Positions 11,344 to 23,760 of a stretch of 64,000 nt of DNA are shown one piece after another; position 1 is the first letter of the stretch; each line of letters starts with the position of its first letter. This stretch comes from Malurus cyaneus samueli (taxonomy: Eukaryota > Chordata > Aves > Passeriformes > Maluridae), in assembly GCA_009741485.1 (NCBI GenBank), contig CM019230.1, forward strand, positions 7,653,163 through 7,717,162. The letters run 5' to 3'. The translations under genes were made by a program, and so were the position numbers. A model generated the notes under the pieces. It was given only the letters and a program-made list of their open reading frames with translations, was not told where the DNA came from and searched no databases.

Positions 11344-13668
11344 CTGCCAATGGTTTTATGCCTGTTGGAGATGCAGCAGCTCAGGGTGCCCCCATGCCCT
11401 CCATCCCCATGGAGCCCCTGCAGCCCAAAACACAAGCCCCACCAGGCAGGTGCCCCTGCCCCAGAGAGATGCAGGTTCTTGGGGAGAAGGGGTGCCTTGG
11501 TACCCACAGCCCCGTTTAATGTAGCTCTGGAGTGCCAGGGAGATGCCAAAATCCTGCTGAGGGAGAGGCCTGAGGTGTTTGCACCCTCCTTGCTCTTCTC
11601 TCCACTGGTGGCACTGAGATGCTCTGGGTACCCAGGTGCCCTTTTAGCTCTCTCTGAGCTCTGTAACCCCCTCACCAGCACTGCAGGTGTCCCATGGACA
11701 ACATTCAACCCCCTCCTGCTCGGTCCCATCAGCTCTCCCTGATTTCTGTCTCACAAGAAAGGCACTTCCAGCCCCTGATTTACCTTCCCTGTGCCACTCA
11801 CTGCCTCCTTTCTCATGTGCATGGATCATATCCCCGCATATTTATCTCATCTTCAAAATAAATGTTCCCCCTCATCCTTCAGTCCCCGCTCATCTGCAAG
11901 TCTTGTGGTGTCTCCAGTAATTTTTGTTGCCCATCTCTTGACCCCTTCTCTTGCTGCTGTATCTTTTGGAGATGGATTGACTGGAAACGAGCCCGCCATC
12001 CCAGGCAGGACCGCAGCTCTGATTTATGTGCTGCCATTAGAATGCTCCCAGCAATCTTTTTAACCCCACTCTTCCTCGGTTTTCCTTTGCTTGCCTGGTG
12101 TGGCTGTACATGGGGAGCAGAGATTTGCACGTGGATGGCTCTGCTGATGCTTCTGCCCTCTTCCCCCAACATTTACAGTTCGTTTAGACCTCACCATGCT
12201 CTCAGCCCTCCTTCCCACCTGCAGCAGCTTTGAATTTGCCTCTCTGCTCACCAGCACACGGCCCACCCCTCCAGCTTTATCAGGGAAAACCCTCGGGAGC
12301 TTTCTCACCTCTTCTCTTGACCAACCCAAAGATGCCTCGGGCACTTGCGAGTTTTGCTTTTCACCCATTCACTTTTTTTTCTCAGCTCATAAACAACTGT
12401 ATTGTGTGGCACCACATCGCCTATCCCATCCCTGCTGGTAAATCCGCAGCAAAGTTCTTTTTTCCTGTTGGCTTTCACATGTTTTTCCCCCCCAGCAGTG
12501 GCTGCCCTTTCTCCCAGCGCTCCCACATTCCCGTTTTCAGCCCAGGTGGCACAAAGGGCACTGAACAATTCCCCTGCTGAGGCCACAAAGGGGAGGCTGA
12601 AAGCTTTTCCTTCCTCCCCGGGATTAAAAATTTGAGGCGGAACAAAGACAAAGGGTGGGGAAGAGGGTGGAGAGCGCTCAGACCATGGGCTTGGACTCCA
12701 GAGTCCCTGGACAACTCCAGCACTGAGGCACGGGGAAAGCATCACAACATGTGGGGCTGAATAAAACCATCTCCAAGGAAATTCGGTCCATGCTCCGGCA
12801 GATGTGTGTACCCACAATCCTGGCCAGCAACGGGGTCCCTGTTCCTGCTGGGCAAATCTGGCAAAAAAAAGCTGCTGGAGACACATCTCCACTCCAGGCT
12901 CTCCCCGTTTTTCCAAGAATTGAAAATGTGTTTCCCCTCTCGCCAGACATGTTTCTATTCAAATCAGTATCAGCCATTCCGTGAGATATTTGCCTTCCTG
13001 CATTTATTTCCCAATAACAAAGCTGTCCTCGGCTTTTTAGAGCTGGTATTTTTATTTTATTTAGTTAATATTTTTAAACATTACTACTGCTATAATAAAT
13101 GTTAACTATTTGTGCAGAGCTCTCATTGCCTTGGCAGGGGCCTTTATGTGTGCAAAATAACAGCAAATCATAATAAATAATAATAATAAATTATTATGGT
13201 TGATTACAAGGGAATGTGCTACATTTTTATAAGCTCTAGACCACCTACAGCTCACAAAATATAATGGGAAACATTAAGCCTTTAACTGGTTTTATACATT
13301 CCCTTCCCCCGCTTCCACTCCCCATGTTCTGTAATAGATTTACAAACAGTCTAAGGGGGGAAAAAAAATTCTTCCCTTATAAGAATAGCATCAAAATTCT
13401 CCTCAGCTTTCCAGCTGCTGAGTGTTTCTGAAGCCTTCAGTGAAATGCAATTAGTATCTTTTACCGCCTGCCTTCTGGGGATACTGACATTATTATCTTA
13501 TTGCAGTTTCACCTTGACATGCAGATCACAAGGCAGCGAGCTGGATTCTGTCTCCAGACGCCTTGAATTGTGGCATTGCCCCAGCTGGCTCAGCGAGTCG
13601 AGGAAGGAGAAGGAGGAAAAAAAAAAAAGGAGAGAAGAGCCATTTTCTCATCCTGTGGATCTCAGCTT

Positions 13669-13672
<4 letters not shown>
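11344..13672. other. Single-copy non-coding DNA
   Basis: No gene or interspersed repeat recognised. An AT-rich stretch with TAATAATAAATAATAATAA-like sequence lies near 13165-13200. Open frames up to 203 codons (minus strand, about 12305-12916) have no recognisable domain. Confidence 0.4.

Positions 13673-13699
<27 letters not shown>
13673..13699. repeat. Poly-A tract (27 A)
   Basis: An uninterrupted A run after GGGT. The DNA just upstream (13605-13640) is purine-rich with a shorter A run. No retroelement body is recognised on its 5' side. Confidence 0.9.
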
Positions 13700-15372
13700 T
13701 GCGGGGAAATGGGATCTGAGGGGGAAAGGGTGTTCCTGCTGAGCTCAGAGGAAGATGGGGATGCCAAGGGGGTATCTGCTCTGTGCCAGCCCCAGGCTGC
13801 CAGCACAGTCTGGGCCTCCAGCAGGACCTGCTCCCTCCCCTCTGGCTCCCAGCAGGCTCCAATTCCATATGGACACAGCCCCAGACCTCTGCATTTCACT
13901 GCAAAAGGGAAGGGAAAAGGGAAGGAAAAGAGAGGATGAGAGGAGGAAAACCCCACATCAGAACCACCTTACATCTCAGGAATGATGGGAGGGACACAGT
14001 GTTTGGTGAGTTTGGCCACACATGTCTCTCCTCTGAGGCAAAACACGACACTGACCTTCAAAATGAGCACCTGAAAGGGTCAGCTTTCCTCTTTCTTCCA
14101 GGCAGAATTTCTCCAGCCCTCAGAGCAGATTTGGGGAGGCCCTGAGCCTGAGTGTCCCCATCCCAGAGTTTGGGATGGGAGCACCATCCTGAAACCTGTC
14201 CTGGAGATGATGAGATGGGTGAGGATGGAGCCCACCCACGTGTTCATGTTGTTAACTCCTCTAAAGCAACCCGAACCTTGGGAGCCAAAACTTCCAATAT
14301 CCTTGATTTTAAACCAATAACCACTTCGTTAACCTTATTAAACACCGATGTGAGTGCCCAGTGAGTGCCCAAACCGATGCCCAGTGTGATTATCCATCAT
14401 CACAGCTGGAAAGCAAGATTTAGCTGGAATGCACCAAATGGATGAAGGGATCCTGGGTGGCTTCACCTTCCCCAGCTCTGACCCCGGGCAGCAGTGGTGA
14501 CCCCTGTGCTGCTCAGAGGAGCCACAGCTCCTCTGGGGATGTGCTTCAGGTGCATTCCAGTGCTGGAGCTGCAGGAGCTGTGTTCCAAATTCCATATGGA
14601 ATCAGCAGAAAGCTAAACTGTTCCTTGCTTTTCTTCAGCTCATTCTTGCCTCTTATTACTCTCAATTAACACAAATTCTCTACGTACAACTCCAGTGGTC
14701 TCACACCCCTGAGAAAACACTTCATAATCACATTAATGCGTTCAGATCTCTGCACCCCTGAGAGGATTGAGACAGGAATCCTCCAAGGATTCACACCCAG
14801 GGATATCCCTCTCCAATTGCCTTTCTCATCTGAGTTCTGGTCCTTTCCATCCAGTGAGAAATTCCCGTGTTTCATCCTTCTGACCATCCCAACAGCCTCC
14901 TCCGGACTGGCAGTGAGGGTGGAGCCAGCTGAGCTTTGGGGTCCCTCCCAACCCAACCCAAACCATTCTGGGTTCTGGGAAAAGGACAGAGAACATTTCC
15001 TGGTGCTTGGTTACTCCCTGTTCCCTTCCCATCCAAGCCCACCATACCCAGAGAGCTGCAAAAGCACATTTCCAACCTCCCAGAGCCCCTGGTCTCCCTC
15101 CTCTGTTCCTGGCCAACCTGCAAAACCCAACTCACAGCTCTTCTCACGGCAGCAGCAGCACATCCATCCCAAAGATACACCTCTTTGTTGGGATAAGTGA
15201 TCAAAAACATAAAATCCAAGTCATACAAGTGTGATCTGCACCAAAACAGAGCTCCCAGCTGCTGCCAGAGTGCACGGTGCCTCTGGAGAGGATCAGGCAG
15301 AGTGTTTGGTGTCCTGGTGCACTCAGAGGCACTTTCAGAGCAGGCTGGTGAGAACCCAAGCATGATGGATCC
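13700..15372. other. Single-copy non-coding DNA
   Basis: No repeat family, RNA gene or exon recognised. Short purine-rich tract at about 13905-13945. Confidence 0.4.
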
Positions 15373-15800
15373 TGATGCCTTAGGATTTTTAGCTTCTCTG
15401 TTTTCATGTATCTGTATTCTTGTACTTCTCTAGTACAGCACTAAAGCTCCTGTTCTCCCATCTTTAGACAAAACAATTCCTCTCTGAGCCTGAAATCCAA
15501 GGACACTTTGCTACCTCAGAGCCCCAGAATATGGAAACAGCACAGAATTGGGGGGAGCGAGTTTGGGGTGGTTGACATCATCACCTGTAAAGATCATTGG
15601 AGAATTGGGGCCTAATATGTTAATGAGACAGAACTGATAAAAGGTGAAGATCTCATGATTCGGGGTCCATTTTGGGTACAGCCTCAGGAGGAGGTTTTGT
15701 CTGCCCTCAATGCACCAGTAGGCCTGGATTAAATTTATCTGCTTTTATTCTCTTAACTTTGACTGGCCTCTGTTTCAGGTGAGCCTTTTTTTAGGCATCA
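15373..15800 (+). mobile_element. Solo LTR of an endogenous retrovirus-like element, copy B
   Basis: 428 bp with exact inverted termini TGATGCCT...AGGCATCA, the diagnostic pattern of an LTR. Collinear with 10905-11343 in the same orientation: TTAGGATTT near the start, ACAAAACAATTCCTCT in the middle, TTTTATTCTCT and CCTCTGTTT near the end. No internal retroviral region adjoins it. The two copies are far apart, differ at many positions and have unrelated DNA between them, so they look like independent old insertions and not the two LTRs of one provirus. Confidence 0.8.
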
Positions 15801-17051
15801 AGCCCAGCTCCCTTGCCTTGTCCCATAGTGCTTTCTCACAAATAATCCCAGTAGCCCAGCCTATAACACTCATTTTTCTATACAAATAGCATTGGGGTTA
15901 TAAAAGAGGAGCCATGCAAGGAATTCCTCTGTCTCTTGGAGTATCTGTACATTTCTTCTTTCATTTAAAAATATTTGGAAAGAAGGGACAGTTAAACAAA
16001 GAAACAAATACTAAATAAACCTCCTTGTTTTTCTGATGCTAGGCTGGCAAAGGCAGCTTGTCAGAATTAGTGATTCCAGAGAGCAACTGGCTAATTTCCA
16101 AGGGAATAGGGAGAGAGGGAAAAGAGGAACAGCAGTAATTTACAGCTTAACCCATTTGTATTTTCTCTTTACAGCCCTCATCTGGATTACCAAATGCAAA
16201 TTATTTATCGTGTTTTATCGGCACATCCTTTTACTGCACTGGTATGAGAAATTCCTCCCAAAATCCCAGTTTTGCAGCTAAGGGGCTGCACCCTTCATGG
16301 CCTTATCTTGAAAAGGTCCCTCCAAAATCTGTGTGGGCATTTTCACCTTTCCCCTGTGGCAGGACCAGAGCACAGAGCCCATCTCTCCTTGCCATCATCT
16401 CCTGAGCTATTGTTTCCTCCTCTTGTTGTGATCATCCCACATCCCACGAATGCAACACGAATGCAAAAGAACACAGCTGGTATTAAGGCTGTTGCTTTCG
16501 AGATTCGAGGAGAGGATCAAATGAAGGAGAAAATTAAATTAAAAAAGCAGCACTTAATTATGTAGGCTGCTTTTGTGCTCTCTCCTTCCTCCACGTAGTG
16601 GTTTCCACCTGAAAATCTTTAAGTGCTTCAGAGCTGGTAATTAAATCTCAGAGCTGCTGCAGAGAAGGATACAAGGAAAGCATACGCAGCTCCCTTGATT
16701 TGTCTGTTTGATTACACATTAACTTTGCATCTCTCCAGCCCTCTGCTCTGCCAGGACACTCTGAGTTAACCCAAGGTCTGCATAAATGCTCCCAAACTGT
16801 CCCCTAATGAGGGAATCTGTTCAAAGGGAGCTGCACCCTGGACTGGGTGGGAGCAGGGGTGGTGGATGGACCTCCTGGGCACCCAACCCCACTGATGGGG
16901 ATGGGAAAAGCATTCTAGGACAACCCCAATGTCAGGAACCCCCCTGCTCTGGGCACCTCACCTGCCCCAGCAGAAAAGGGCTGCACCCCCAGCATTTCCT
17001 CTGTTTTATGGAACCTGTCACCAGAACTCTGAGAAAAACAAAAACTCTCCA
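15801..17051. other. Single-copy non-coding DNA
   Basis: Nothing recognised. AT-rich at about 15940-16220 and 16490-16640. Confidence 0.4.
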
Positions 17052-17602
17052 ACAACATTTTAATATTAGAAAGTCAAGGCATTACTTTATTTTCTGGTCA
17101 GCATGTTGTTTTGGCCAGGATGTACCACAGAAATAATTTCACCTGCACATAGACCGAGTGTGCAGGGAAAATCATTCTAGGACACATGAATTTTGCAAGA
17201 TTTTTTCTAAATTTTATACAGTCAAAATTTATAAATTGGTTTAATGCTCTTTGGTTTAACGTTGCATAGTTTTCAGTATTTGGGTTTTGATTGGATTTGG
17301 ATTTCTTTGCCTTTGATGCTAATTAGGTCTTCTTTCTTATTTTTCTTTTTTTCAGACTAGGTGCCTCTGATCAGCCAGGGGTGATGTTGGGGTTGATGTT
17401 CCACTAATGGCTCTTGATAGTCTTTGATGGTCTTTTATTTTCATGCTTTTTCTGGTCTGTTGAGATGTTAACTCCATCAGGCCTCACCTGGTGGAACAAT
17501 GCTTTGGAGAGAAACTTTAGCACTCTTCCCCCAGGGCAAAGGCAAACAGGATCTTTGACTGAAGTGATATAAAACAGTTTTAAACTGGTGTATTTTCTAA
17601 CA
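17052..17602 (-). mobile_element. LTR-like interspersed repeat, family 2, copy A
   Basis: Read on the minus strand it starts TGTTAGAAAATACACCAGTT and runs through a conserved block (CCCTGGGGGAAGAGTGCTAA, then GCATTGTTCCACCAGGTGA) to an end near AGAAAGTCAAGGC on the plus strand. The same sequence in the same order is found in plus orientation at 27356-27788. The 3' terminus is worn here, so the 17052 boundary is approximate. Likely an endogenous retrovirus LTR, but no family name is assigned. Confidence 0.7.
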
Positions 17603-17749
17603 GCCCCACCCACTGTGGTGGCAAAACCTGGCATTGGGCATTGGTCTGGAAAGCTGTGTCACCTCCCTTCCTCCAGTGGGGATGTTTGGAACCAGCAGCT
17701 GGGTCAGAGCACAACATGGGGGCCATCAAGAGCCAAATTTATCCCCCAT

Positions 17750-18001
17750 GGAAACAATCAGTCTTAAGCTGCACCAAGAGAAGTTTAGGTTAGATTTTAG
17801 AAAAAAAATCTTCACTGTAAGGATGATCACACACTGGAATTGTCTGCCCAGGGAGTGGTGGAGTAAACATCCCTGGATGTTTTTAAAAAAAGCTTGGATT
17901 GGCACTCAGTGCCATGGTTTAGGTGATGAGGAGATGTTGGGCCATGGGCTGGACTTGATGGTCTTGAAGGTCTCTTCCAGCCTGGTTCATTCTGTGATTC
18001 T
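17750..18001 (+). mobile_element. CR1 LINE 3' end
   Basis: Classic avian CR1 tail: CTTAAGCTGCACCAAGAGAA, ATCTTCACTGTAAGGATGAT, CTGCCCAGGGAGTGGTGGAG, CATCCCTGGATGTTTTT, CCATGGGCTGGACTTGATGG, TCTTGAAGGTCTCTTCCAGC, and a terminal ATTCTGTGATTC. 5'-truncated, as most CR1 copies are. It lies ~150 bp from the family-2 LTR-like element. Confidence 0.93.
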
Positions 18002-18180
18002 ACAGGGTTGTGCTTAGAAATGCCCCAAATCCTGTGGGTGCAGCGCTTGGTAATTCCCAGTTCCAGCACACAAAACCCCAACTGCTCGTGCTGAGCTGAG
18101 CTCATGGCCAAACCTTCTCCCCGAAGAGTGCTCCTCTCTCAGCATGGATCTCACTCCTGTCAGCAGCCCTGGAGCTGGGA

Positions 18181-18378
18181 TCCACCCTGCAGGACAGCCC
18201 TTTTGGGGTTCATCCTGCCAGGACAGCCCTTTTGGGGTTTATCCTGCCAGGACAGCCTTTTTGGGGTTCATCCTGCCAGGACAGCCCTTTTGGGGTTCAC
18301 CCTGCCAGGACAGCCCTTTTGGGATCCTCCCTGCCAGGACAGCCCTTTTTGGGATCCACCCTGTCGGAACAGCCCTTC
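18181..18378 (+). repeat. ~29 bp minisatellite
   Basis: About seven units of 28-29 bp. Each contains CCAGGACAGCCCTTTTGGG, then a TTCATCCTG-type segment that drifts to TTTATCC, TTCACCC, ATCCTCC and ATCCACC. Three plus-strand open frames cross it in different registers and are repeat translations. Confidence 0.93.
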
Positions 18379-21300
18379 AGGCACAGCAGCAGGCTCGGTG
18401 TCATCACCACTATGCTGCAGAGAGAGCTGGCCTGGTGGCATTCAAGAGAAGCTGTTGAACAGCAGCTTCAGCAAATGTGGTTTGAGATGTCATTTCCAGA
18501 GAGCAGTAAAAGTGTGGGGTGATGCTCATCTGGCAAGCCAAAGCATTGTCAGGAGTTCTGGCAGTGGAGCCCAGAGATGATGAAAATTAAAATGTCCTTG
18601 AAAGCAGAATCAGAAATGTGGCTGGCACAGATGCTGTTGCAACACCCAGACAACTCTGAAGAGAGGGATCATCTGGGAAAGTGCAGTTTCACGGCATGAG
18701 AAAGCCCAGCTCATGTTTTCAACCTTCTAAGATGAAGTAATTTTTGTTTCTCCTGGCTCGCTGCTCGTGCAGAAGCCTCTGGGGAGGCTGAGATGGACAG
18801 GACACCCAAGCACCTCTCTGTGACACCAGCCTGGGTCCCTGCCCACAGCAATCAGCAGCTGAAAGAGCCACTGCAGTAGCCCCAGTGCTCTCCACAGTGA
18901 GGAAATACCTCAGGAGTCAACAGATACTTGACTTTTTTAATAGGAAGGTTCCATGGTTTTACATTTTGTTTCAGATACCAAAGGCTTGTTTGGTTTGTTT
19001 TTTTTTTTCCTCTTCATTCCAAGAAAAGCAGGACTAACCCAGCAGCAGCAGCTGGTCTGGTCAGGGAGGTGCTTCTCTGTGCCACCAAAAATGCTCAAAT
19101 GGAGACAAAAGCCAAAGTTACAGTTTTGTGTGTAAAATAAAATTTAAAACTGGAGAGGACAGGGAACAGCAACTGGTATTGCTAATGAGAGCATTTGCAA
19201 GCTTTTTACACATAACTATATTTAAAATCTGACTGTAAAGACAAAAAATCTGGAGTGGGCTGAGAATGCCAGAACAGATGTTGTTCCTCCTCCCTTCAGA
19301 GAAAAGTTTTGCCAACCATTTTGAAATGAGATTTCGCTGAGCTCAGTGCAATTCTATGAAAAACTCAGGTGAATGGAGACAACATTTCCCCTGGAAGCTG
19401 TTCCAGCAGCTGAACTCCCTGGAGGAGCAGCTGCAGCTCTGGAGCCTGGCCATGGCAAAGGGACACAGGGACAGCACTGCTCTGCTCACAGCACCTGGGG
19501 CTGTCCTTGCAGGGGCATCTTCCTCACACCCACCTTGACAGCCTTCAGTTTGGGTTTTTTTGGCTGTTTTTTATTTGGTTGGTTGTTTCCCCCCCATCTT
19601 CCTGCCCCCAAACATAATTTTCCTGTGCAGGATCAGTGGAAGGGACAGATCCAGGGTGCAGAGGAACTCAGTCCAGGCCTGGGGAAGGAGATCAGGAGAC
19701 CAAACCTGGTCCCCAGCAGCCCTGCAGGGATCCTGCCTGTTGTGCTGTGTCCTCCTTCCACCCCCTCCTGGGACTGGAATCCTACAGAATGAAGAGGGAG
19801 AAGTCAACTCAGCCTCACCAGTGCCAGCAAGGAGGGTTTTGAAGAGCAAGAGCCCACCAGGATGGAGCTTTGCGGTGTTTGGCTGGCAACAGAGAGAAAG
19901 AGGAGTAAAGATGCATCTAACACAGAGAATTTAACCCCAAAGTGGACGCTCAGTTCAATTCCACCTTCACCCTGCCGGCACAGGGTACAGGAAAGCTGCC
20001 CAGGAACTGATTGTAGAACAGATGGATGGCCCTGACCCTTCCAAAGGCAGCTTATCCATCTTCCTTCCCAGGACAGCTTTCTACTGGAGCTGCAGCAGAA
20101 GACTCAGAGAACCCAAATTTCTGTGTGCCCGGGGGTACTGCTCCGTGGGCGGTTCCCCAAAATCGGGGTCATTCCTGCAGTCATTCCTGGTGCAGGCAGC
20201 TCGGGCAGCTCTCCCGTGTCCTCGTGATAATATTTGCACCGGTTGAGTTCGAGGTGATAAAACAATCCGTGATTTTAAGCACTCAGGACTGCCAGCAAAT
20301 ATAGGAAATAGGTAGGGCTTATTTGCCAGGGCATTCAGCATTTGCTGCAGAGGTTTCACTCTTTCTCCACCCAAGATACCCAGGAAGAAAAACACTGATA
20401 GCGAAGATTTAATCGTTCCCATGCTTAAAGACAATACGCTTTTTAATGACCAGCAGCACCACCTTGGGACGCATTTTAATGCCAATTACAGCCTTCATTC
20501 CGTAGCGCTGCCCCAAAATCCCCTTTTTTCCCATCACAAACCCTGATGCAATGAGGGAACATACCAAGCGGGGCCAGCCCTGAAATTTCCACATCTCCGG
20601 CGAGACCCGCCCCGATTGTGCTCCCAGACTCTCTTGTGATGTTAAGGGCGATAGATAAAAATAACTGCGACTCCATTGTTCTGCTATTTATACACTGAAA
20701 AGTCAACAGCAGAAAGGCAGCAGCCCCTGGGCTGTGCGGGAGCGGGTGACCCTGCTCCGCCTGCTTGTCCTTGGAGGTGCCACGGGGGCAGCGCCGATGG
20801 GCAGAGGAAATCGGGCTGTTTGAAGATAAAACAGCTTTAGAAAAGCCCAAAGGGCAGCTCAGCCCTCGGCTCGAGGGGTGAAGGGGCCCATTTGGGCCAT
20901 TGTGTGGCCGATGCCAGGCAGGTCCATGACAAAGGCTGGGGACAGCCCCTGGCGCGGGGGGACCCGGGGTGCGCTCCGGGGGAAATCGCCCTCCAAAGAA
21001 ACAGATGGGGCTGAATACAGATGCAAAGCGACCCTCATCGCAAGGCCATCAAAGAAAACAGCCTCTCCAGACCGAAAGTCTGTAGGATAATAGGGCTTTT
21101 CAGCGACGTCGAAACGGAATTTCCTCCTTGCCGTGCGGTAGCCGCAGGAAACAAAACTCCTCCGCCAAATGTAGCTTCGCAAAATGCCCCCGATTTACTA
21201 AAACACAATTTAATTTGTCATTTTGGTAGGGAAACCGCTTCATTCCGTGGGTTTAGTGCGGCAAGAGGGAAAAACTGAGCCTGGTGGGAGTTAGGCAGGG

Positions 21301-23299
21301 TTTGGTTCTGCAAAACAACCCTACAGAGGAGTGTCCGGAGGGACAGAGTGACCAGCCAGGTACATCTGCGGGATTCACTGGGAATAATGGATCACCAAAG
21401 TGAGAATTCCCTTTTTTTCAGAACGGGAAAATATGGTCAGATAATACAAACACCGTTCAGAATGAAGGGATGAGCTCTGCTCATTTACTTTGAAAATCTC
21501 CATTAGCTACTGCACGCTAATGATCTCCTTTTCTGGGTTTGGGCTTTTATTTATTTTTTTTAAACACTGAAAAATTTTGTTCATCTTAAAGCCAAATAAA
21601 TGCCAAAGAAAATCCTGCCACCCACTACATTTATGATCAAAATAACAATTTCTTTTGATAAGTTCCTGCAGTTACAATGGCCCAGAGAAAATGTATTCAG
21701 TGAAGATCACTCACTGCTGAATACTTTTCTCACTTCTTCCCTCAAACTGGTGATATCTTTTTTTTTTTTCTCTTGTATAAACAGGGTACTTTTTAATGGG
21801 CTAATTTGTACTACAGACTCCAGAAAACATGTTTTGATTTTATTCTGTTTTTTGGTGATTCCTAAAGCCCCAGTTTTGAAACACACACAGACAAAAGTGC
21901 TTTGAGGATTTTATTTCTGTGTTTCCAGATTGCTCGCTACAGAGGGAAAAGTCAGTCCTCGCCTCTCAATCAAGGCCTGAGCAAAATTTAGACCCTTGCA
22001 CAGATAATCAGACTTACCAAGTTTCTCTAAAAGGCAGGAAGACCTGGGCCAACATTTCCCAAAATGCCACTACATGGTCTAGATTCTGTAGAACTTCTTG
22101 AAGGATTTAAGCACAAATTTATCCGTAGAAGAGCAAAGTTTTACTCTGTTTCTAAGCACAGCAGAGTGCAATAAAGAGTGATTTGTTGCTCTGAGAAGGA
22201 TCCAGCCAGAAAGGTGTGAAAGGGAGTTATGTGGGCTGGGACAGATCTCTCTCCCCTCAGGCACTGCTGGGCCAGTGACACTTTGTCACCCCGTTGTCAC
22301 TTCACACCTCTCATCCCACCATTCTTCATTTGTCTGCCTCACCCATCTGCTGACACAAAGCAGGATGGATGTCACACTCAGGGGCTCTCTCTGGGGTATC
22401 CTGTTCATGCCATTTATTGAAGACTTCTAATTTGGGATCCTTGTCTGGCACAAACAGCCCCACAGAGCTACCCTGAGCTTCCAAAAGAGGAGGAAACATT
22501 TGAGATGTTGGATGGAAACATCAGGGTTTGCAGTATGTGCCTGAAAGTTGCTCTTGGGCCATGGTTTCTGTAGCTAAACCTGGAATTTTGGCTGCTTCCA
22601 CTTGGAGTCATCCCAGGACAAGAGGAGTTTGGGTTTTGGAGATGCAGAGCAGCCACCACCCCATTGTGGGAGTGTGATGGGCTCCTGCAGCCCAGAGCAC
22701 TGATATCCCAGGGAGAGCCCTGTGCTGGTGCTGCTCCTGCCCAGCAAATGGTGGGGAGAGCTCTTGTTCTCTGGGACACCAAAGGGAGTGAGGGAGAAAT
22801 CATCTGAGCTGAGGGAAATCAATCATTACTGGCCCCAGATAGCAGAAACCTCCATCCTCTGCAGAAACCTCTCCACCTTCAGGTAACCTGAAACCAGAGA
22901 ACTAAAATGAATGTGAAGCGGCAGAAATAAGGATTTTGTACCTGAAAAAAACACAAGTCCTGTCTCCCATCATCACATGAACACCCTAATTCTGTCACCA
23001 AACACCTCAGATTCTGGCAAGATTTTAACTTCACTTCTTGTAGACATCCTCTACAGGAATTACCAAACCTGATCAAAGAAAATGCCTCCTTGCTTAGTCC
23101 TAAAATGTGTTCTCTCCCTATTCCCCCAGGGATCCCTTCACCTCTGTCATGCCCCAGCCATCATCGTTGCATGAGGTCTCTGGAAAGCTCCCAAAACATG
23201 AACAGAGCTCTGGAAACACATGAAGCAGTATCTTAACCTGATCTTGCTGGAAATGATGTAACTTTGTCAACTGATTTTTAATTAGCTGTTTTAACTAAT
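18379..23299. other. Single-copy non-coding DNA with a CpG-richer stretch
   Basis: No repeat family or exon recognised. About 20400-21280 stands out for higher CpG (for example CAGCGACGTCGAAACGG near 21100) and little low-complexity sequence. It carries a 107-codon minus-strand frame (20859-21182) without recognisable domains. This may be conserved regulatory DNA, but that needs alignment to other birds. Confidence 0.35.
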
Positions 23300-23760
23300 T
23301 GTGGGCAGTGCACACTTTAAGCCAGTACTAGTTAAGTTCCTTCACAGACTCTCATCTCTATTTTGATGATTAAATCACCACAACCTTAAGTTTGTTAAAA
23401 CCTAAACCAAGTTAACAAAGCCAAAGGGAGCTGAAGATTGGACATCTGAGATTTTAAATTTATGAGCCTTCAGTGAACCAGAAATTACAGAGATGAGGGA
23501 CTGAAAATCTGGAGTTTCCCCCTCTGAGAAGCAGGAGATAAAAGGACTAAAGAATGTGGAGCAAAGTAGCATGAAGAGAGAGAAATCAGTGACCAATAGA
23601 AGATGGACTATTAATTATTTAATTATGTAACTTTCTTTGCTAAAAATGTATAAGTAAGGGAAAAACTTTTAAATCATCCTCCATGTGGAGGCCAGAGCTT
23701 TGTCAGCCACACACCCAGCTCTTGGTCAAGAATAAGGTAATGCCCTACTCTCCAGCACTA
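23300..23760 (+). mobile_element. Possible LTR-like element (weak)
   Basis: LTR-like ordering only: a TATA-like ATGTATAAGTAAG near 23648, then AAGAATAAGG (possible polyadenylation signal) near 23730, in an AT-rich block unlike its flanks. No second copy was found in the window and the ends are not defined. It may equally be unique AT-rich DNA. Confidence 0.25.

Noticed and set aside
20859..21182. 107-codon minus-strand frame in the CpG-richer segment
   Set aside because: No recognisable domain, no splice context and overlapping frames on the other strand. Kept only as possible regulatory DNA.
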